DNA from: Flavicella sp964230805
Lineage (GTDB): Bacteria > Bacteroidota > Bacteroidia > Flavobacteriales > Flavobacteriaceae
Reading direction: 5' to 3'
DNA: 64,000 bases
NCBI GenBank assembly: GCA_964230805.1
Contig: CAXRIA010000002.1
Span: 76,490-140,489 of the forward strand
In this document: positions 52,401 to 60,612 of the stretch, piece by piece
How the letters are laid out: every line of letters starts with the position of its first letter
Position numbering within the stretch: the stretch's first letter is position 1
Program-made: the position numbers and the translations under genes
The notes under the pieces: model-generated
Told to the model about the DNA's origin: nothing
Seen by the model: the letters and a program-made list of their open reading frames with translations, nothing else
Database searches by the model: none

Positions 52401-53579
52401 ATGAGAACACGCTGTTTGTCTTTTTTATTCTTCCTATTTTTCGGGGCGGTGTTCGCGCAAAAAATTATTGAAAAAGACTTTTACTCAATTTCCTTAAATG
52501 AAATAAAAGTACTGCGAATTTTTATTCCCGAAGATTACGAGCTTTCCAACGACAGTTACCCGCTCACCGTGGTCTTGGATGCGGATGATTTGTTTGACAC
52601 CTATGTAAGTATCTCTGAATTATTTGCTAAAAATGACCAGGTGCCCAATCAAATTGTGGTAGGTATCTCGCAAAAAATTGCCCCTTACAGAGCGCGTGAT
52701 TATGGCTATGATCGCACCAACAGCTATCCAACACAGAAAAGTATGCAAGTCTTTCAATACATTGCCCAAGAGCTTGTCCCTTATTTTGAAGAAGCGTATC
52801 GAATTTCTGATTTTAAAACCATTGTAGGTCGTGAGATAACAGCCAATTTCGCCACGTATTTTTTGTTCGAAAAAAAACCTGTTTTTAGTGGCTATATCAG
52901 CTTGTACCCTTCCCTAGCTCCCGATATACCAAACTACTTACAAACCGCCATTGCAAACTTGAAAGGCAAAGATTATTTTTATTATGTTTCCAATGCAAAA
53001 AACACGTATTCTGAATTTCAAAAAAGAATGGAACAAATCAATGCAAGTATCAATTCAATAGATAACAGCTATTTCTTTTTCCAATTTGAAAATTTTAAAG
53101 AATCGTCAGAACTTTATTCCATACCCAAAGGAATTGCCGGTGGCTTGCAACACATTTTCTCGAAGTACGCTCACATTACTGAGAAAGAATTCAACAATGA
53201 AATTGTTTATTTATCCCCTTTGGCTGCGATGGAATACTTGCAATTTCGATACGAAAATATCGCCTATTTGTTCGGCAAAGAAATGGACATCCGTATCGAT
53301 GACTTTATCGCGATAGAACCTATTATTATTGACAAAGAGGCGGGGCGTTATCTAAAAGAATTCGGAGAAATGGCTCTTGACCAGTTTCCAAAAGAACCTT
53401 TGGGAAATTATTACATCGGTTTGTACCACGAAAAGAATATGGCCTACCGTAAAGCCTTGATTTCCTATAAAAAAGGATATGCAAAAATTCCTGAAAACTC
53501 TCCTCGATCCATCGATTTCTATGCAAATATCAAACGGGTACTTCAAGCAAAAACAAAATCGGAAAACAACCAACCATAG
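52401..53579 (+). CDS. Secreted esterase-like protein, probably without catalytic serine
   Basis: A 392-residue protein of the putative-esterase (esterase D / IroE-like) family. The signal peptide ends in GAVFAQ. The alpha/beta core runs from YPLTVVLDADDLFDTYVSI to VFSGYISLYPSLAPD. At the position where relatives have the nucleophile elbow GHSxGG, this protein has VGREITANF (residues 142-150), with Glu145 in place of Ser. The C-terminal part (about 330-385) is TPR-like: EPLGNYYIGLYHEKN, ALISYKKGYAKIPEN. ATG 52401 is preferred over TTG 52344 because it begins the signal peptide and follows a TACATTCG box. Confidence 0.8.
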   Translation: MRTRCLSFLFFLFFGAVFAQKIIEKDFYSISLNEIKVLRIFIPEDYELSNDSYPLTVVLDADDLFDTYVSISELFAKNDQVPNQIVVGISQKIAPYRARDYGYDRTNSYPTQKSMQVFQYIAQELVPYFEEAYRISDFKTIVGREITANFATYFLFEKKPVFSGYISLYPSLAPDIPNYLQTAIANLKGKDYFYYVSNAKNTYSEFQKRMEQINASINSIDNSYFFFQFENFKESSELYSIPKGIAGGLQHIFSKYAHITEKEFNNEIVYLSPLAAMEYLQFRYENIAYLFGKEMDIRIDDFIAIEPIIIDKEAGRYLKEFGEMALDQFPKEPLGNYYIGLYHEKNMAYRKALISYKKGYAKIPENSPRSIDFYANIKRVLQAKTKSENNQP

Positions 53580-53607
53580 CTTTGGTTCTTATTTTGCAGG
53601 CAATGCT

Positions 53608-54039
53608 TTATTTTTTTCCTGCTTCGGTAAGGTAAATCCCTTTGCTTGCAATCACCAACAATTTTCCTCTGTACAGACTTCCAATGGCACTTTTGAAAGA
53701 CTTTTTACTCATCTTGAGATGGTATTTGATTTCTTGAGGATCGCTTTTGTCATGCAAAGGCAAGAACCCTTCTTCTGTTTGTTTTAACTTTTCCAAAATT
53801 GTGGCTTCGTTACCTGCAATTTTATTTACGAAGCCTATCGGCTGTAGAGAAATATCTAATTTTCCATCTTCTCGAACAAACTTGACATATCCTGTCAGTT
53901 TTTGTCCTTCTCGAACTCTTTGAAAGACTTCATTCTTATAGAGCATCCCCTCGTATGCTCCGTCAACCAATACGCTGATTCCCACATTGGTAAATCGACC
54001 AATCACCAATTCTACTTGTGCTCCTACTTCTAATTCCAT
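53608..54039 (-). CDS. Short CvfB-like S1 RNA-binding protein
   Basis: A 143-residue protein with an S1-type beta domain (about 5-66: FTNVGISVLVDGAYEGMLYKNEVFQ, KLTGYVKFVREDGKLDISL) and a C-terminal winged helix (about 80-143: EEGFLPLHDKSDPQEIKYHLKMSKKSFKSAIGSLYRGKL). These are the third S1 domain and winged helix of CvfB (YitL), which is normally about 280 residues with two or three S1 domains. The first half is absent, with menD ending one base upstream, so this is either a genuine half-length form or an old truncation. Confidence 0.8.
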   Translation of the reverse strand: MELEVGAQVELVIGRFTNVGISVLVDGAYEGMLYKNEVFQRVREGQKLTGYVKFVREDGKLDISLQPIGFVNKIAGNEATILEKLKQTEEGFLPLHDKSDPQEIKYHLKMSKKSFKSAIGSLYRGKLLVIASKGIYLTEAGKK

Positions 54040-55707
54040 TTATTTTAATTTCTTTAAATAATCTTTCAATACGAGATCATTGGTTTCACTTGGTGTTTTT
54101 ATTTCTAACAACTTCGGCACAGAAGATTCTTTGTAAAAACTTTGCAGTGCATTTTGCAGCTCCTCTTCTGTTTCTGCGCATTCATATTCCAAATCATGAA
54201 GGGCACATAAATGACTTGCTTCCAATCCATGCGGTGTTTCAAAATAATCCAGTGCTCCACTATTTTTAGGTCCGGGAATGATTTTAAAAATACCTCCTCC
54301 ATCGTTGTTGATCAAAATGATGCGGAAGTTGGAGGGTATATAGGGATTCCACAAAGCATTGCTGTCATAAAAAAAACTGACATCTCCTGTGATAAAAAAA
54401 GTAGGATCTGTCGTTGTCATCGCTGCCCCTATGGCTGTGGATGTACTTCCATCAATACCGCTAGTTCCTCGATTACAAAAGACTTTTATTCCTGGACTAA
54501 TTTCAAAAAATTGGGAGTACCGAACAATGGAGCTATTGCTCAATTGCAAATTCCCATTCTTTGGAATGGATTGCATGACCCTGTCAAAAACCTTCAAATC
54601 TGAAAAAGCCACGGTTTTTAGGAAGGTTGTGTGCAATTCCTGTCTCAATTCTTTCAACGCCAAACCTCGTTCTTGGTAATTGGAATCTAGGGGTTTTGTC
54701 AAAAAGAAAAACTGACTGAAAAACAATTGTGGACTTGTTTTGAAGTGTTTGGTCAAACAGTGGTAAGAATCCCACGCTTTTTTTGAATCCACATGCCAGT
54801 GTTCCTCAGGTTGATATTTTCGCAGGAATTGTTTTATTTTTTTTGAAACAACCATACCTCCTATCGTCAGCAAAATTTCAGGCTGAAAAGTCTTTAAAGT
54901 TTCCTCCTCCAAAGGAATGATCAATTGATCGATTTGGTTGATAAATTTGGAATGTCGGCTGTTGGAAATGGTTTCTGTAAACACGAGTACTGAAGGATCT
55001 TTTAAAAAGTGTTCCAACTGCTCGTTTAACAGCGCATCTGGTGATTGTGCCCCCACCAAAACCATTTTCTTTTTGGCTCGATTCCATTGATCGGCATATT
55101 TTTGTAGGAAATCCACGTCGAGTGGCATTTCTTGAGACTCCGATTCCACCATCGGTTTTTCAGATACTATTTCTGGTATTTTTGCAATGGTATCATACAA
55201 AGGCTCATCAAAAGAAACATTCACATGTACCGGACCTTTTTGATCAATCGAAATTTGCAAAGCTGTTTCTAGCCATGCTTCGTTTTCTTGTTGATTGTTT
55301 TCTTCTAAATTGGCATTGTAAAGCGAATGCGATTCAAAAACATTTTTTTGTCGAATGGTTTGTCCATCACCGATATCAATCAAATGTGCAGGACGATCTG
55401 CTGAAATAATGACCAACGGAACATCACTGTAATAGGCTTCTGCCACCGCCGGATAGTAATTGAGTAAAGCCGAACCAGAGGTGCAAAGTGCTACCACAGG
55501 TTTTTTGGTTTGCTGGGCCATTCCTAAGGCCAAAAAGGCTGCAGAGCGCTCATCGACAATACTGTAGGTTTCCACAGCAGGATGATTCGTAAAACCAATG
55601 GTTAATGGGGCATTTCTTGATCCTGGAGAAATGACCACCTGTTCAACCCCTTTGGAAACACATGAAGCAATGACCAATTGGGCCAACTCATTTTTTGGAT
55701 ATTTCAT
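54040..55707 (-). CDS. menD: 2-succinyl-5-enolpyruvyl-6-hydroxy-3-cyclohexene-1-carboxylate synthase
   Basis: A 555-residue thiamine-diphosphate enzyme that joins isochorismate and 2-oxoglutarate in menaquinone synthesis. The N-terminal PYR domain begins VEQVVISPGSRNAPLTIGF with the catalytic Glu in SIVDERSAAFLALG. The C-terminal ThDP motif starts at TGDVSFFYDSNALW and ends NNDGGGIF. Length is normal. Its stop is directly adjacent to the start of the CvfB-like gene. Confidence 0.97.
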   Translation of the reverse strand: MKYPKNELAQLVIASCVSKGVEQVVISPGSRNAPLTIGFTNHPAVETYSIVDERSAAFLALGMAQQTKKPVVALCTSGSALLNYYPAVAEAYYSDVPLVIISADRPAHLIDIGDGQTIRQKNVFESHSLYNANLEENNQQENEAWLETALQISIDQKGPVHVNVSFDEPLYDTIAKIPEIVSEKPMVESESQEMPLDVDFLQKYADQWNRAKKKMVLVGAQSPDALLNEQLEHFLKDPSVLVFTETISNSRHSKFINQIDQLIIPLEEETLKTFQPEILLTIGGMVVSKKIKQFLRKYQPEEHWHVDSKKAWDSYHCLTKHFKTSPQLFFSQFFFLTKPLDSNYQERGLALKELRQELHTTFLKTVAFSDLKVFDRVMQSIPKNGNLQLSNSSIVRYSQFFEISPGIKVFCNRGTSGIDGSTSTAIGAAMTTTDPTFFITGDVSFFYDSNALWNPYIPSNFRIILINNDGGGIFKIIPGPKNSGALDYFETPHGLEASHLCALHDLEYECAETEEELQNALQSFYKESSVPKLLEIKTPSETNDLVLKDYLKKLK

Positions 55708-55879
55708 ACAGACGAAACGTCAAAATTTTGAAGTTGTAAAATTACGAATAAATCAGCTATTGAAATCCTTTTTCACTTGAAATTATATGGGTGTTTGACC
55801 TGCCACTCAAATCTTTTACAGCAAATGGCTATTCATCAAAACATTTACAAGGTTCTTGACAACCCTATCCCGCAAATGA

Positions 55880-56920
55880 CTACAAGCAACGCTCTATCGT
55901 TTTGGCCTTTGCCACTGTTTCCTCCCACTCGTTTTCTGGAATACTTTTGGCAGTAATCCCGCCACCTACATACAAATTCAATTGCTTCGACTGTTCAAAC
56001 TCTAAACAACGAAGATTGACATACAAATCAGAGGTTTGGTCCGGATTAACTTCCCCTAAAAAACCTGTATAAAACCGACGATCAAAATTTTCATTTTGAA
56101 GAATAAATTCAGACGCTTTTTCGGTAGGAAAACCACAAACTGCAGGAGTGGGATGCAAGAGTTCAACGATTTCTTTCAGACCCAGACTTTGTTTCAATCG
56201 CCCAGAGATGGTTGTCTTTAAATGCCACAACGCGCCTGCTTTTACACTTTCTACTTCCGAGGAATCCAAAATTTCGCAAACTGGTGTCAATTTTGACAAC
56301 ATGTAATCGGTTACCATTTGTTGCTCTTCGATCTCTTTTTCTCCCCAAACTGCTAATTTGTCTTGCACAAACCTTTGGGTTCCCGCCAAAGACATGGTAT
56401 GAAATGTTCCTTTGGTATAAGACACCAAGGTTTCTGGGGTGGCTCCCGCCCACATACCTACTTTCGGATGATACCAAACATAAACAAACGCCGCGCCATA
56501 GCTCGCCAACAGACGTTCAAAAACGTTTTCAAATGCCACCTCTTTTTTGATTCTTTTCTTCCTGGCCATCACAATTTTCGAAACTTCTTGTTCTTTTAAG
56601 AAAGAAATGGTTTTGGACACCAAATAAATGTGTTGTTTTTTTTCTGCCTCTTTTTCTTGAAAAAAAACAGTTCGCAAAGGCACCGATTGCGTGTCAAATT
56701 CTGTTGACAACACCTCGTCGGGCGCAATCAAATATGCCGCTGTTTTTTGGAAAGGCGCAAAAACAAATCCTTTTTCGGAATAGTCATTCACGCAATGAAG
56801 CACGGCATCTTTTTGAAAAATGGCACTGGTCAATTTTTCATGGGGTTTTCGATAAGCTACAAAAGGTTGCCCTGAGTGAAAAGCTTTCACAAGTCGAGCT
56901 AAAAAAAGTTGTGTTGACAT
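55880..56920 (-). CDS. menF: Isochorismate synthase
   Basis: A 346-residue chorismate-utilising enzyme making isochorismate, the entry to menaquinone. Conserved motifs include EVSKIVMARKKRI, GATPETLVSY, HTMSLAGTQRF, VCGFPTEKASEFI and RRFYTGFLGEVNP, with the magnesium glutamates among them. The ATG at 56920 is chosen: it lies 12 nt after the thioesterase stop, while the ATG at 56971 would overlap it by 40 nt. In this window no siderophore genes are present, so the menaquinone role is favoured over EntC. Confidence 0.9.
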   Translation of the reverse strand: MSTQLFLARLVKAFHSGQPFVAYRKPHEKLTSAIFQKDAVLHCVNDYSEKGFVFAPFQKTAAYLIAPDEVLSTEFDTQSVPLRTVFFQEKEAEKKQHIYLVSKTISFLKEQEVSKIVMARKKRIKKEVAFENVFERLLASYGAAFVYVWYHPKVGMWAGATPETLVSYTKGTFHTMSLAGTQRFVQDKLAVWGEKEIEEQQMVTDYMLSKLTPVCEILDSSEVESVKAGALWHLKTTISGRLKQSLGLKEIVELLHPTPAVCGFPTEKASEFILQNENFDRRFYTGFLGEVNPDQTSDLYVNLRCLEFEQSKQLNLYVGGGITAKSIPENEWEETVAKAKTIERCL

Positions 56921-56931
56921 CAATCGGTCAC

Positions 56932-57351
56932 TTATTTGGTCTTTGGCAATACGATGTTGGTCAACTTGCAAAAAGAAACAAGTTGGTCATTTTCATCTTT
57001 GATTTCAATCTTCCAAAGGTGCGTTGTTTTTCCTTTGTGCAAAATCGTGGCACGAGCGGTCACTTCACCGTCTCTTTTACTTTTGAGATGATTGGCTGTA
57101 ATTTCTATTCCTTTGACCATAAAATTTTCATTGTCAATAAACATGTGTGAAGCAGCGCTTCCCACACTCTCTGCCAAAGCAACTGAGGCTCCTCCATGCA
57201 ATAGGCCCATCGGTTGGTGAACCGCAGGAACTACTTTCATTTTTGCTTCTAAAAAATCAGCACCTATGTCCGTATATACGATCCCGAGCGTTTGCATAAG
57301 GGTGTTTTTCGTAACGGCATTGGCGACGGAGAGCTTTTCTGCTTTTGTCAT
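56932..57351 (-). CDS. Hotdog thioesterase, probable DHNA-CoA thioesterase
   Basis: A 139-residue PaaI/YdiI-type hotdog thioesterase. The active-site stretch is HQPMGLLHGGASVALAESVGSAAS, with HGG and the catalytic Glu, followed by GIEITANHLKSKRDGEVTARATILHKG. It lies just upstream of isochorismate synthase and near menD and menB. Hydrolysis of DHNA-CoA, the step after MenB, is therefore the best guess, though PaaI-like enzymes also act on phenylacetyl-CoA esters. A weak -7-like TATTTTTA lies upstream on the minus strand. Confidence 0.88.
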   Translation of the reverse strand: MTKAEKLSVANAVTKNTLMQTLGIVYTDIGADFLEAKMKVVPAVHQPMGLLHGGASVALAESVGSAASHMFIDNENFMVKGIEITANHLKSKRDGEVTARATILHKGKTTHLWKIEIKDENDQLVSFCKLTNIVLPKTK

Positions 57352-57401
57352 CTTTTTTCTGTTTTGAGCATAAAAATACGTATTTATTGGATACTAAAGT
57401 T

Positions 57402-57409
57402 TATTTTTG
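57402..57409 (+). promoter_or_regulatory. -7 box TATTTTTG of the pRiA4b ORF-3-like gene
   Basis: Exact TAnnTTTG match 24 nt before the ATG at 57433. Confidence 0.5.
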
Positions 57410-57432
57410 CAACGAATAATTTATAGGAAATC

Positions 57433-57951
57433 ATGGTTTTTAAAATTAGAATTGTTTTAGACGTCAAAGAAGACATTATCAGAACCATTGCCATTGAAGG
57501 TGAAAAAACATTGGAGGAGTTGCACAAAACCATTGCGGCTGTTTTTGGTTTTAACGGACAACAATTGGCTTCTTTTTATAGAACCGATGATGATTGGAAC
57601 CAAGGAGAAGAAATTCCTTTAATTTCAATGGATGAAAGCCCCAATGCTTTGTGCATGGCCAATACCACAATTGCACAGAATATTGAGAACACAGGTGAAA
57701 AACTAATTTATGTCTATGATTTTCTCGAAATGTGGACCTTTTTTGTAGAATTGATTGACGTTTCCGATACCACTGAGGAAGATCTTCCCAAACTAATTCT
57801 CTCTATTGGTGAGGTTCCAGAGACGGCTCCTGACAAAGAATTCAAAGCAGCATCTTCGAAGGAAGATCCTTATGGATTGGAAGAATTTGGTGATGCCGAC
57901 ACCTTTGGAACGTTTGAAAACATAGACGACATGGATCTCGATCAATACTAA
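57433..57951 (+). CDS. Plasmid pRiA4b ORF-3-like protein
   Basis: A 172-residue protein of the pRiA4b ORF-3 family: FKIRIVLDVKEDIIRTIAIEGEKTLEELHKTIAAVFGF near the start, then FYRTDDDWNQGEEIPL and LIYVYDFLEMWTFFVELID. The C-terminus is strongly acidic (DADTFGTFENIDDMDLDQY). Despite the plasmid-derived name, the family is widespread on chromosomes and has no established function. Its stop codon overlaps that of the convergent kinase-like gene, so the two transcripts overlap. Confidence 0.88.
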   Translation: MVFKIRIVLDVKEDIIRTIAIEGEKTLEELHKTIAAVFGFNGQQLASFYRTDDDWNQGEEIPLISMDESPNALCMANTTIAQNIENTGEKLIYVYDFLEMWTFFVELIDVSDTTEEDLPKLILSIGEVPETAPDKEFKAASSKEDPYGLEEFGDADTFGTFENIDDMDLDQY

Positions 57952-59009
57952 TGAATTACATAATGGTTTACATTTTCGTAGTTCCGAACGACAAAATCAA
58001 AACCAACTCTTAAAATACTCCCCATAGAATCGCATTTCTTAAATTTCGCATCTTTGGTATATTCACAAAGTTGTCTTTTTAACACGTTTATCTTTTCATC
58101 GGAAGATATGGAATCTTGTGACATGCAATCGAGCAAATATTGAATTCGATCGTAAATTCGAATGATTCGTTTGGAAATGGCAGATCGCTCTTCGATTTTG
58201 TATTGTTCAATTGATTCTTCCCTAAGATTGGCATGTACCATTTCGACAAATTTGTTGTTCTCTACCAAAAACTGTGGCATGTAAACTTTAAGCCTTCCTT
58301 CGTACGATTGCTGATCAAAATCAATGGCACGTATACGGTACTGCACTTGATCAAAATCGTGTGTTGGGACAATGACATAATTGTAAGATCGCATATCTCC
58401 TAACAACCGAATAATACTGCGTTCGTTAAATTTGACAAATTCTTTGGACAATTGCTTCTGATCTCTGGATGAGAAATGTTGGTAACCATCTCTGATAAAC
58501 ACGTCTCCAGGAATGCCTTGAATATGACTTTCGACCAAGGTATTTTCAAAAACCAAAAAATTGATCCGATCTGGAGAAAGCAAATGCTCCAATTCCAACC
58601 CATAGACACGCGAAGCATCGGCGACTTTGATATACATGTACATGTAATTGTCATTCAATACATTTCGAATTTTTACACGAAAAGGTTTGGAATTTCCAAA
58701 CGTGCAATAATCAATTTCATCAACATTCAAATAAGGCAAAGAGCTGTCGCTACCATCCGCATGCAAAATTGTGTAAATCTTCTTCAAACTTCTATCAATC
58801 TCACTGCGCTCGTGATCTGGATAATATACTCGTAGCCAAAGTGTATCCATACCGGATTTATCATACACGGCAACCGCTCCAGAATAGCGCAATAAATCCT
58901 CGTAAAAAATGGGCATTTTTACCTTCCTGCTGTACTTCGTCAAATATTTACTGAACTTCGCACTGATGGGATAACTCGGCTTTTTTTTTGAAATCAATTT
59001 GTCCGCCAT
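57948..59009 (-). CDS. Cryptic kinase-like protein (APH-type signature)
   Basis: A 353-residue protein without an assigned family. Read against aminoglycoside/choline-kinase folds it shows a beta3-like YMYIKVADASRV (Lys128) followed by GLELE (Glu139/141), a hinge-like LVFENTLVESHIQGIPGDVF, a catalytic loop LGDMRSYN (Asp205-x4-Asn210, compare HGDLHxxN), and IDFDQQSYEG (Asp230, Asp232). The order and spacing fit a small-molecule or protein kinase. The helical C-terminus ends RVGFDFVVRNYENVNHYVIH. A TTG at 59015 is also in frame; ATG 59009 is preferred. The kinase call is inference from motif order. Confidence 0.6.
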   Translation of the reverse strand: MADKLISKKKPSYPISAKFSKYLTKYSRKVKMPIFYEDLLRYSGAVAVYDKSGMDTLWLRVYYPDHERSEIDRSLKKIYTILHADGSDSSLPYLNVDEIDYCTFGNSKPFRVKIRNVLNDNYMYMYIKVADASRVYGLELEHLLSPDRINFLVFENTLVESHIQGIPGDVFIRDGYQHFSSRDQKQLSKEFVKFNERSIIRLLGDMRSYNYVIVPTHDFDQVQYRIRAIDFDQQSYEGRLKVYMPQFLVENNKFVEMVHANLREESIEQYKIEERSAISKRIIRIYDRIQYLLDCMSQDSISSDEKINVLKRQLCEYTKDAKFKKCDSMGSILRVGFDFVVRNYENVNHYVIH

Positions 59010-59134
59010 ATTCAAGGTTTTTATTGGAGTTGCGTACTCAAATTTACTATAAAAACACGAGTTCTTAATAAAAACCTTTCCGTAAAATTAGAATACAAAA
59101 ACTATTTTAGCACAATTATAGAAGAAACTATCAC

Positions 59135-60370
59135 TTAGTACCAGCGTTTCTTTTTCTTTTTGGAAGCTTCTGATTTACGTCCTTTCTTGTATTTACTTCC
59201 TTTCTTTTTATGCACTTGAGGTTTCGCTTTCGGATCCAATGGATACGGATGCTCTTCTTCAACCGTAATGGGCCTACCCATCAATTTTTGAATGGCGAGT
59301 ACATAGCTTTTTTCATCTGCCGAACAAAAAGAATGGGAAACCCCGGTGTCTCCTGCCCTCCCCGTTCTTCCGATTCGATGCACGTAAGTTTCGGGAACAT
59401 TTGGCAAATCAAAGTTCACCACAGCGTCTAAATGCTTGATGTCAATGCCACGGGCAGCCACATCCGTCGCAATTAAAATATTGACTTCCTTTTTCTTGAA
59501 ACGATCCAAAGCCAATTGTCGATTTGTTTGGGATTTGTCTCCGTGAATACTATCGACCAAATAGCCATTTTTTAACAAGGTTTTTTCCAATTTGTCAACC
59601 CCGAATTTGGTTCTTCTGAAAATGAGCATATTTCCTTTGATGGTATTGCGCAAAAGGTGCAAACACAATTCTATTTTTTTAGGTTTGGGAACATAGTACA
59701 AAACCTGACTTATATTTTTGGTCACAGAAGAAGTCGGCGCAATTTCAATCAAAGCAGGGTTGTTCAAAATGCCTGCCGCCAAATCTTTTACCTTAGGTGG
59801 CAAAGTAGCCGAAAATAACAGGTTTTGCTTGTCAGAAGGACACAAACGCTCAATTTTTTTCACATCATCAATAAACCCCATGTCAAGCATCAAATCGGCT
59901 TCATCCAAAACAAAAGTCTCTATATAATCGAGGTTGACCTCATCTTGTTTGTGCAAGTCTAAAAGTCGGCCTGGCGTTGCAATCAAAACATCCACTCCTT
60001 TTCGCAACAGGTCTTTTTGTGGTTCCATAGAAGTTCCTCCATAAACTACCGCAGTTCTCAAATTGGAATACGTTGCATAGTTTTGAAAATTTTGGGAAAT
60101 CTGAAGTGCCAATTCACGTGTGGGACTTACAACCAAAGCTCTTATTTTTTTCCCCTTTTTGGGCGCATCTTGCTTGTCAAAAAGCAGTTGTAAGATAGGC
60201 AAAGCAAAAGCCGCCGTTTTTCCTGTTCCCGTTTGTGCAGAAACCATGACGTCTTCTCGATCTAAAATTCTAGGAATTGTCTTTTCTTGCACCAATGTTG
60301 GGCGCTCGTAACCTTGCTCGGCAATCGCTCTTAAAAGCGGTCTGTTTAATTGCAATTCTTTAAAATTCAT
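59135..60370 (-). CDS. DEAD-box RNA helicase (RhlE-like)
   Basis: A 411-residue ATP-dependent RNA helicase. The Q motif is AIAEQGYERPTLVQEKTIP, Walker A AQTGTGKTAAF, PTRELALQ, TPGRLLDL, DEAD in VLDEADLMLDMGF, SATLPP, then IATDVAARGIDIKHLDAV and HRIGRTGRAGDTG. The C-terminal tail is strongly basic (KKKGSKYKKGRKSEASKKKKKRWY) and probably binds RNA. It likely helps ribosome assembly or mRNA decay. It overlaps the 77-aa gene by ATGA. Confidence 0.95.
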   Translation of the reverse strand: MNFKELQLNRPLLRAIAEQGYERPTLVQEKTIPRILDREDVMVSAQTGTGKTAAFALPILQLLFDKQDAPKKGKKIRALVVSPTRELALQISQNFQNYATYSNLRTAVVYGGTSMEPQKDLLRKGVDVLIATPGRLLDLHKQDEVNLDYIETFVLDEADLMLDMGFIDDVKKIERLCPSDKQNLLFSATLPPKVKDLAAGILNNPALIEIAPTSSVTKNISQVLYYVPKPKKIELCLHLLRNTIKGNMLIFRRTKFGVDKLEKTLLKNGYLVDSIHGDKSQTNRQLALDRFKKKEVNILIATDVAARGIDIKHLDAVVNFDLPNVPETYVHRIGRTGRAGDTGVSHSFCSADEKSYVLAIQKLMGRPITVEEEHPYPLDPKAKPQVHKKKGSKYKKGRKSEASKKKKKRWY

Positions 60371-60600
60371 GCTTCTTCATAGGCTTTCATTTCCGCATCG
60401 TAAAAAGCAGAAGCTTCTTCAATATATTGAGCTACAAGCAAAGACAGCTCCTCCTCATCATTTCCAATCAGGTCGTCCCAAAGTTCCATTTCGTCGTCCT
60501 TTAGATTGATGACAAACCTTGGAAATTCTGTATGGATTACGAAAATATCTTCTTGATCTGCCTGGGTATTATCGCCCAATAAAAATTTCGGTAAATTCAT
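60367..60600 (-). CDS. Small acidic protein (77 aa), unknown function
   Basis: A 77-residue acidic protein (DDEMELWDDLIGNDEEEL, LVAQYIEEASAFYDAEMKAYEEA). It starts MNLPKFLLGDNTQADQED and has a beta-like IFVIHTEFPRFVINL. Its stop overlaps the helicase ATG, so translation of the two is coupled. Its charge is opposite to the helicase's basic tail, so physical interaction is conceivable but untested. Confidence 0.8.
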   Translation of the reverse strand: MNLPKFLLGDNTQADQEDIFVIHTEFPRFVINLKDDEMELWDDLIGNDEEELSLLVAQYIEEASAFYDAEMKAYEEA

Positions 60601-60612
60601 TTTGTTTCTATT

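Noticed and set aside
55818..55949. 43-codon frame (MAIHQNIYKVLDN...) across the menD-menF spacer.
   Set aside because: It runs antisense into isochorismate synthase and has no -7 box.
57433..57951. Possible mobile-element cargo, since pRiA4b ORF-3 proteins are named after a plasmid.
   Set aside because: No transposase, integrase, inverted terminal repeats or target duplications are near, and base composition looks like the surroundings. The family is widespread on chromosomes.
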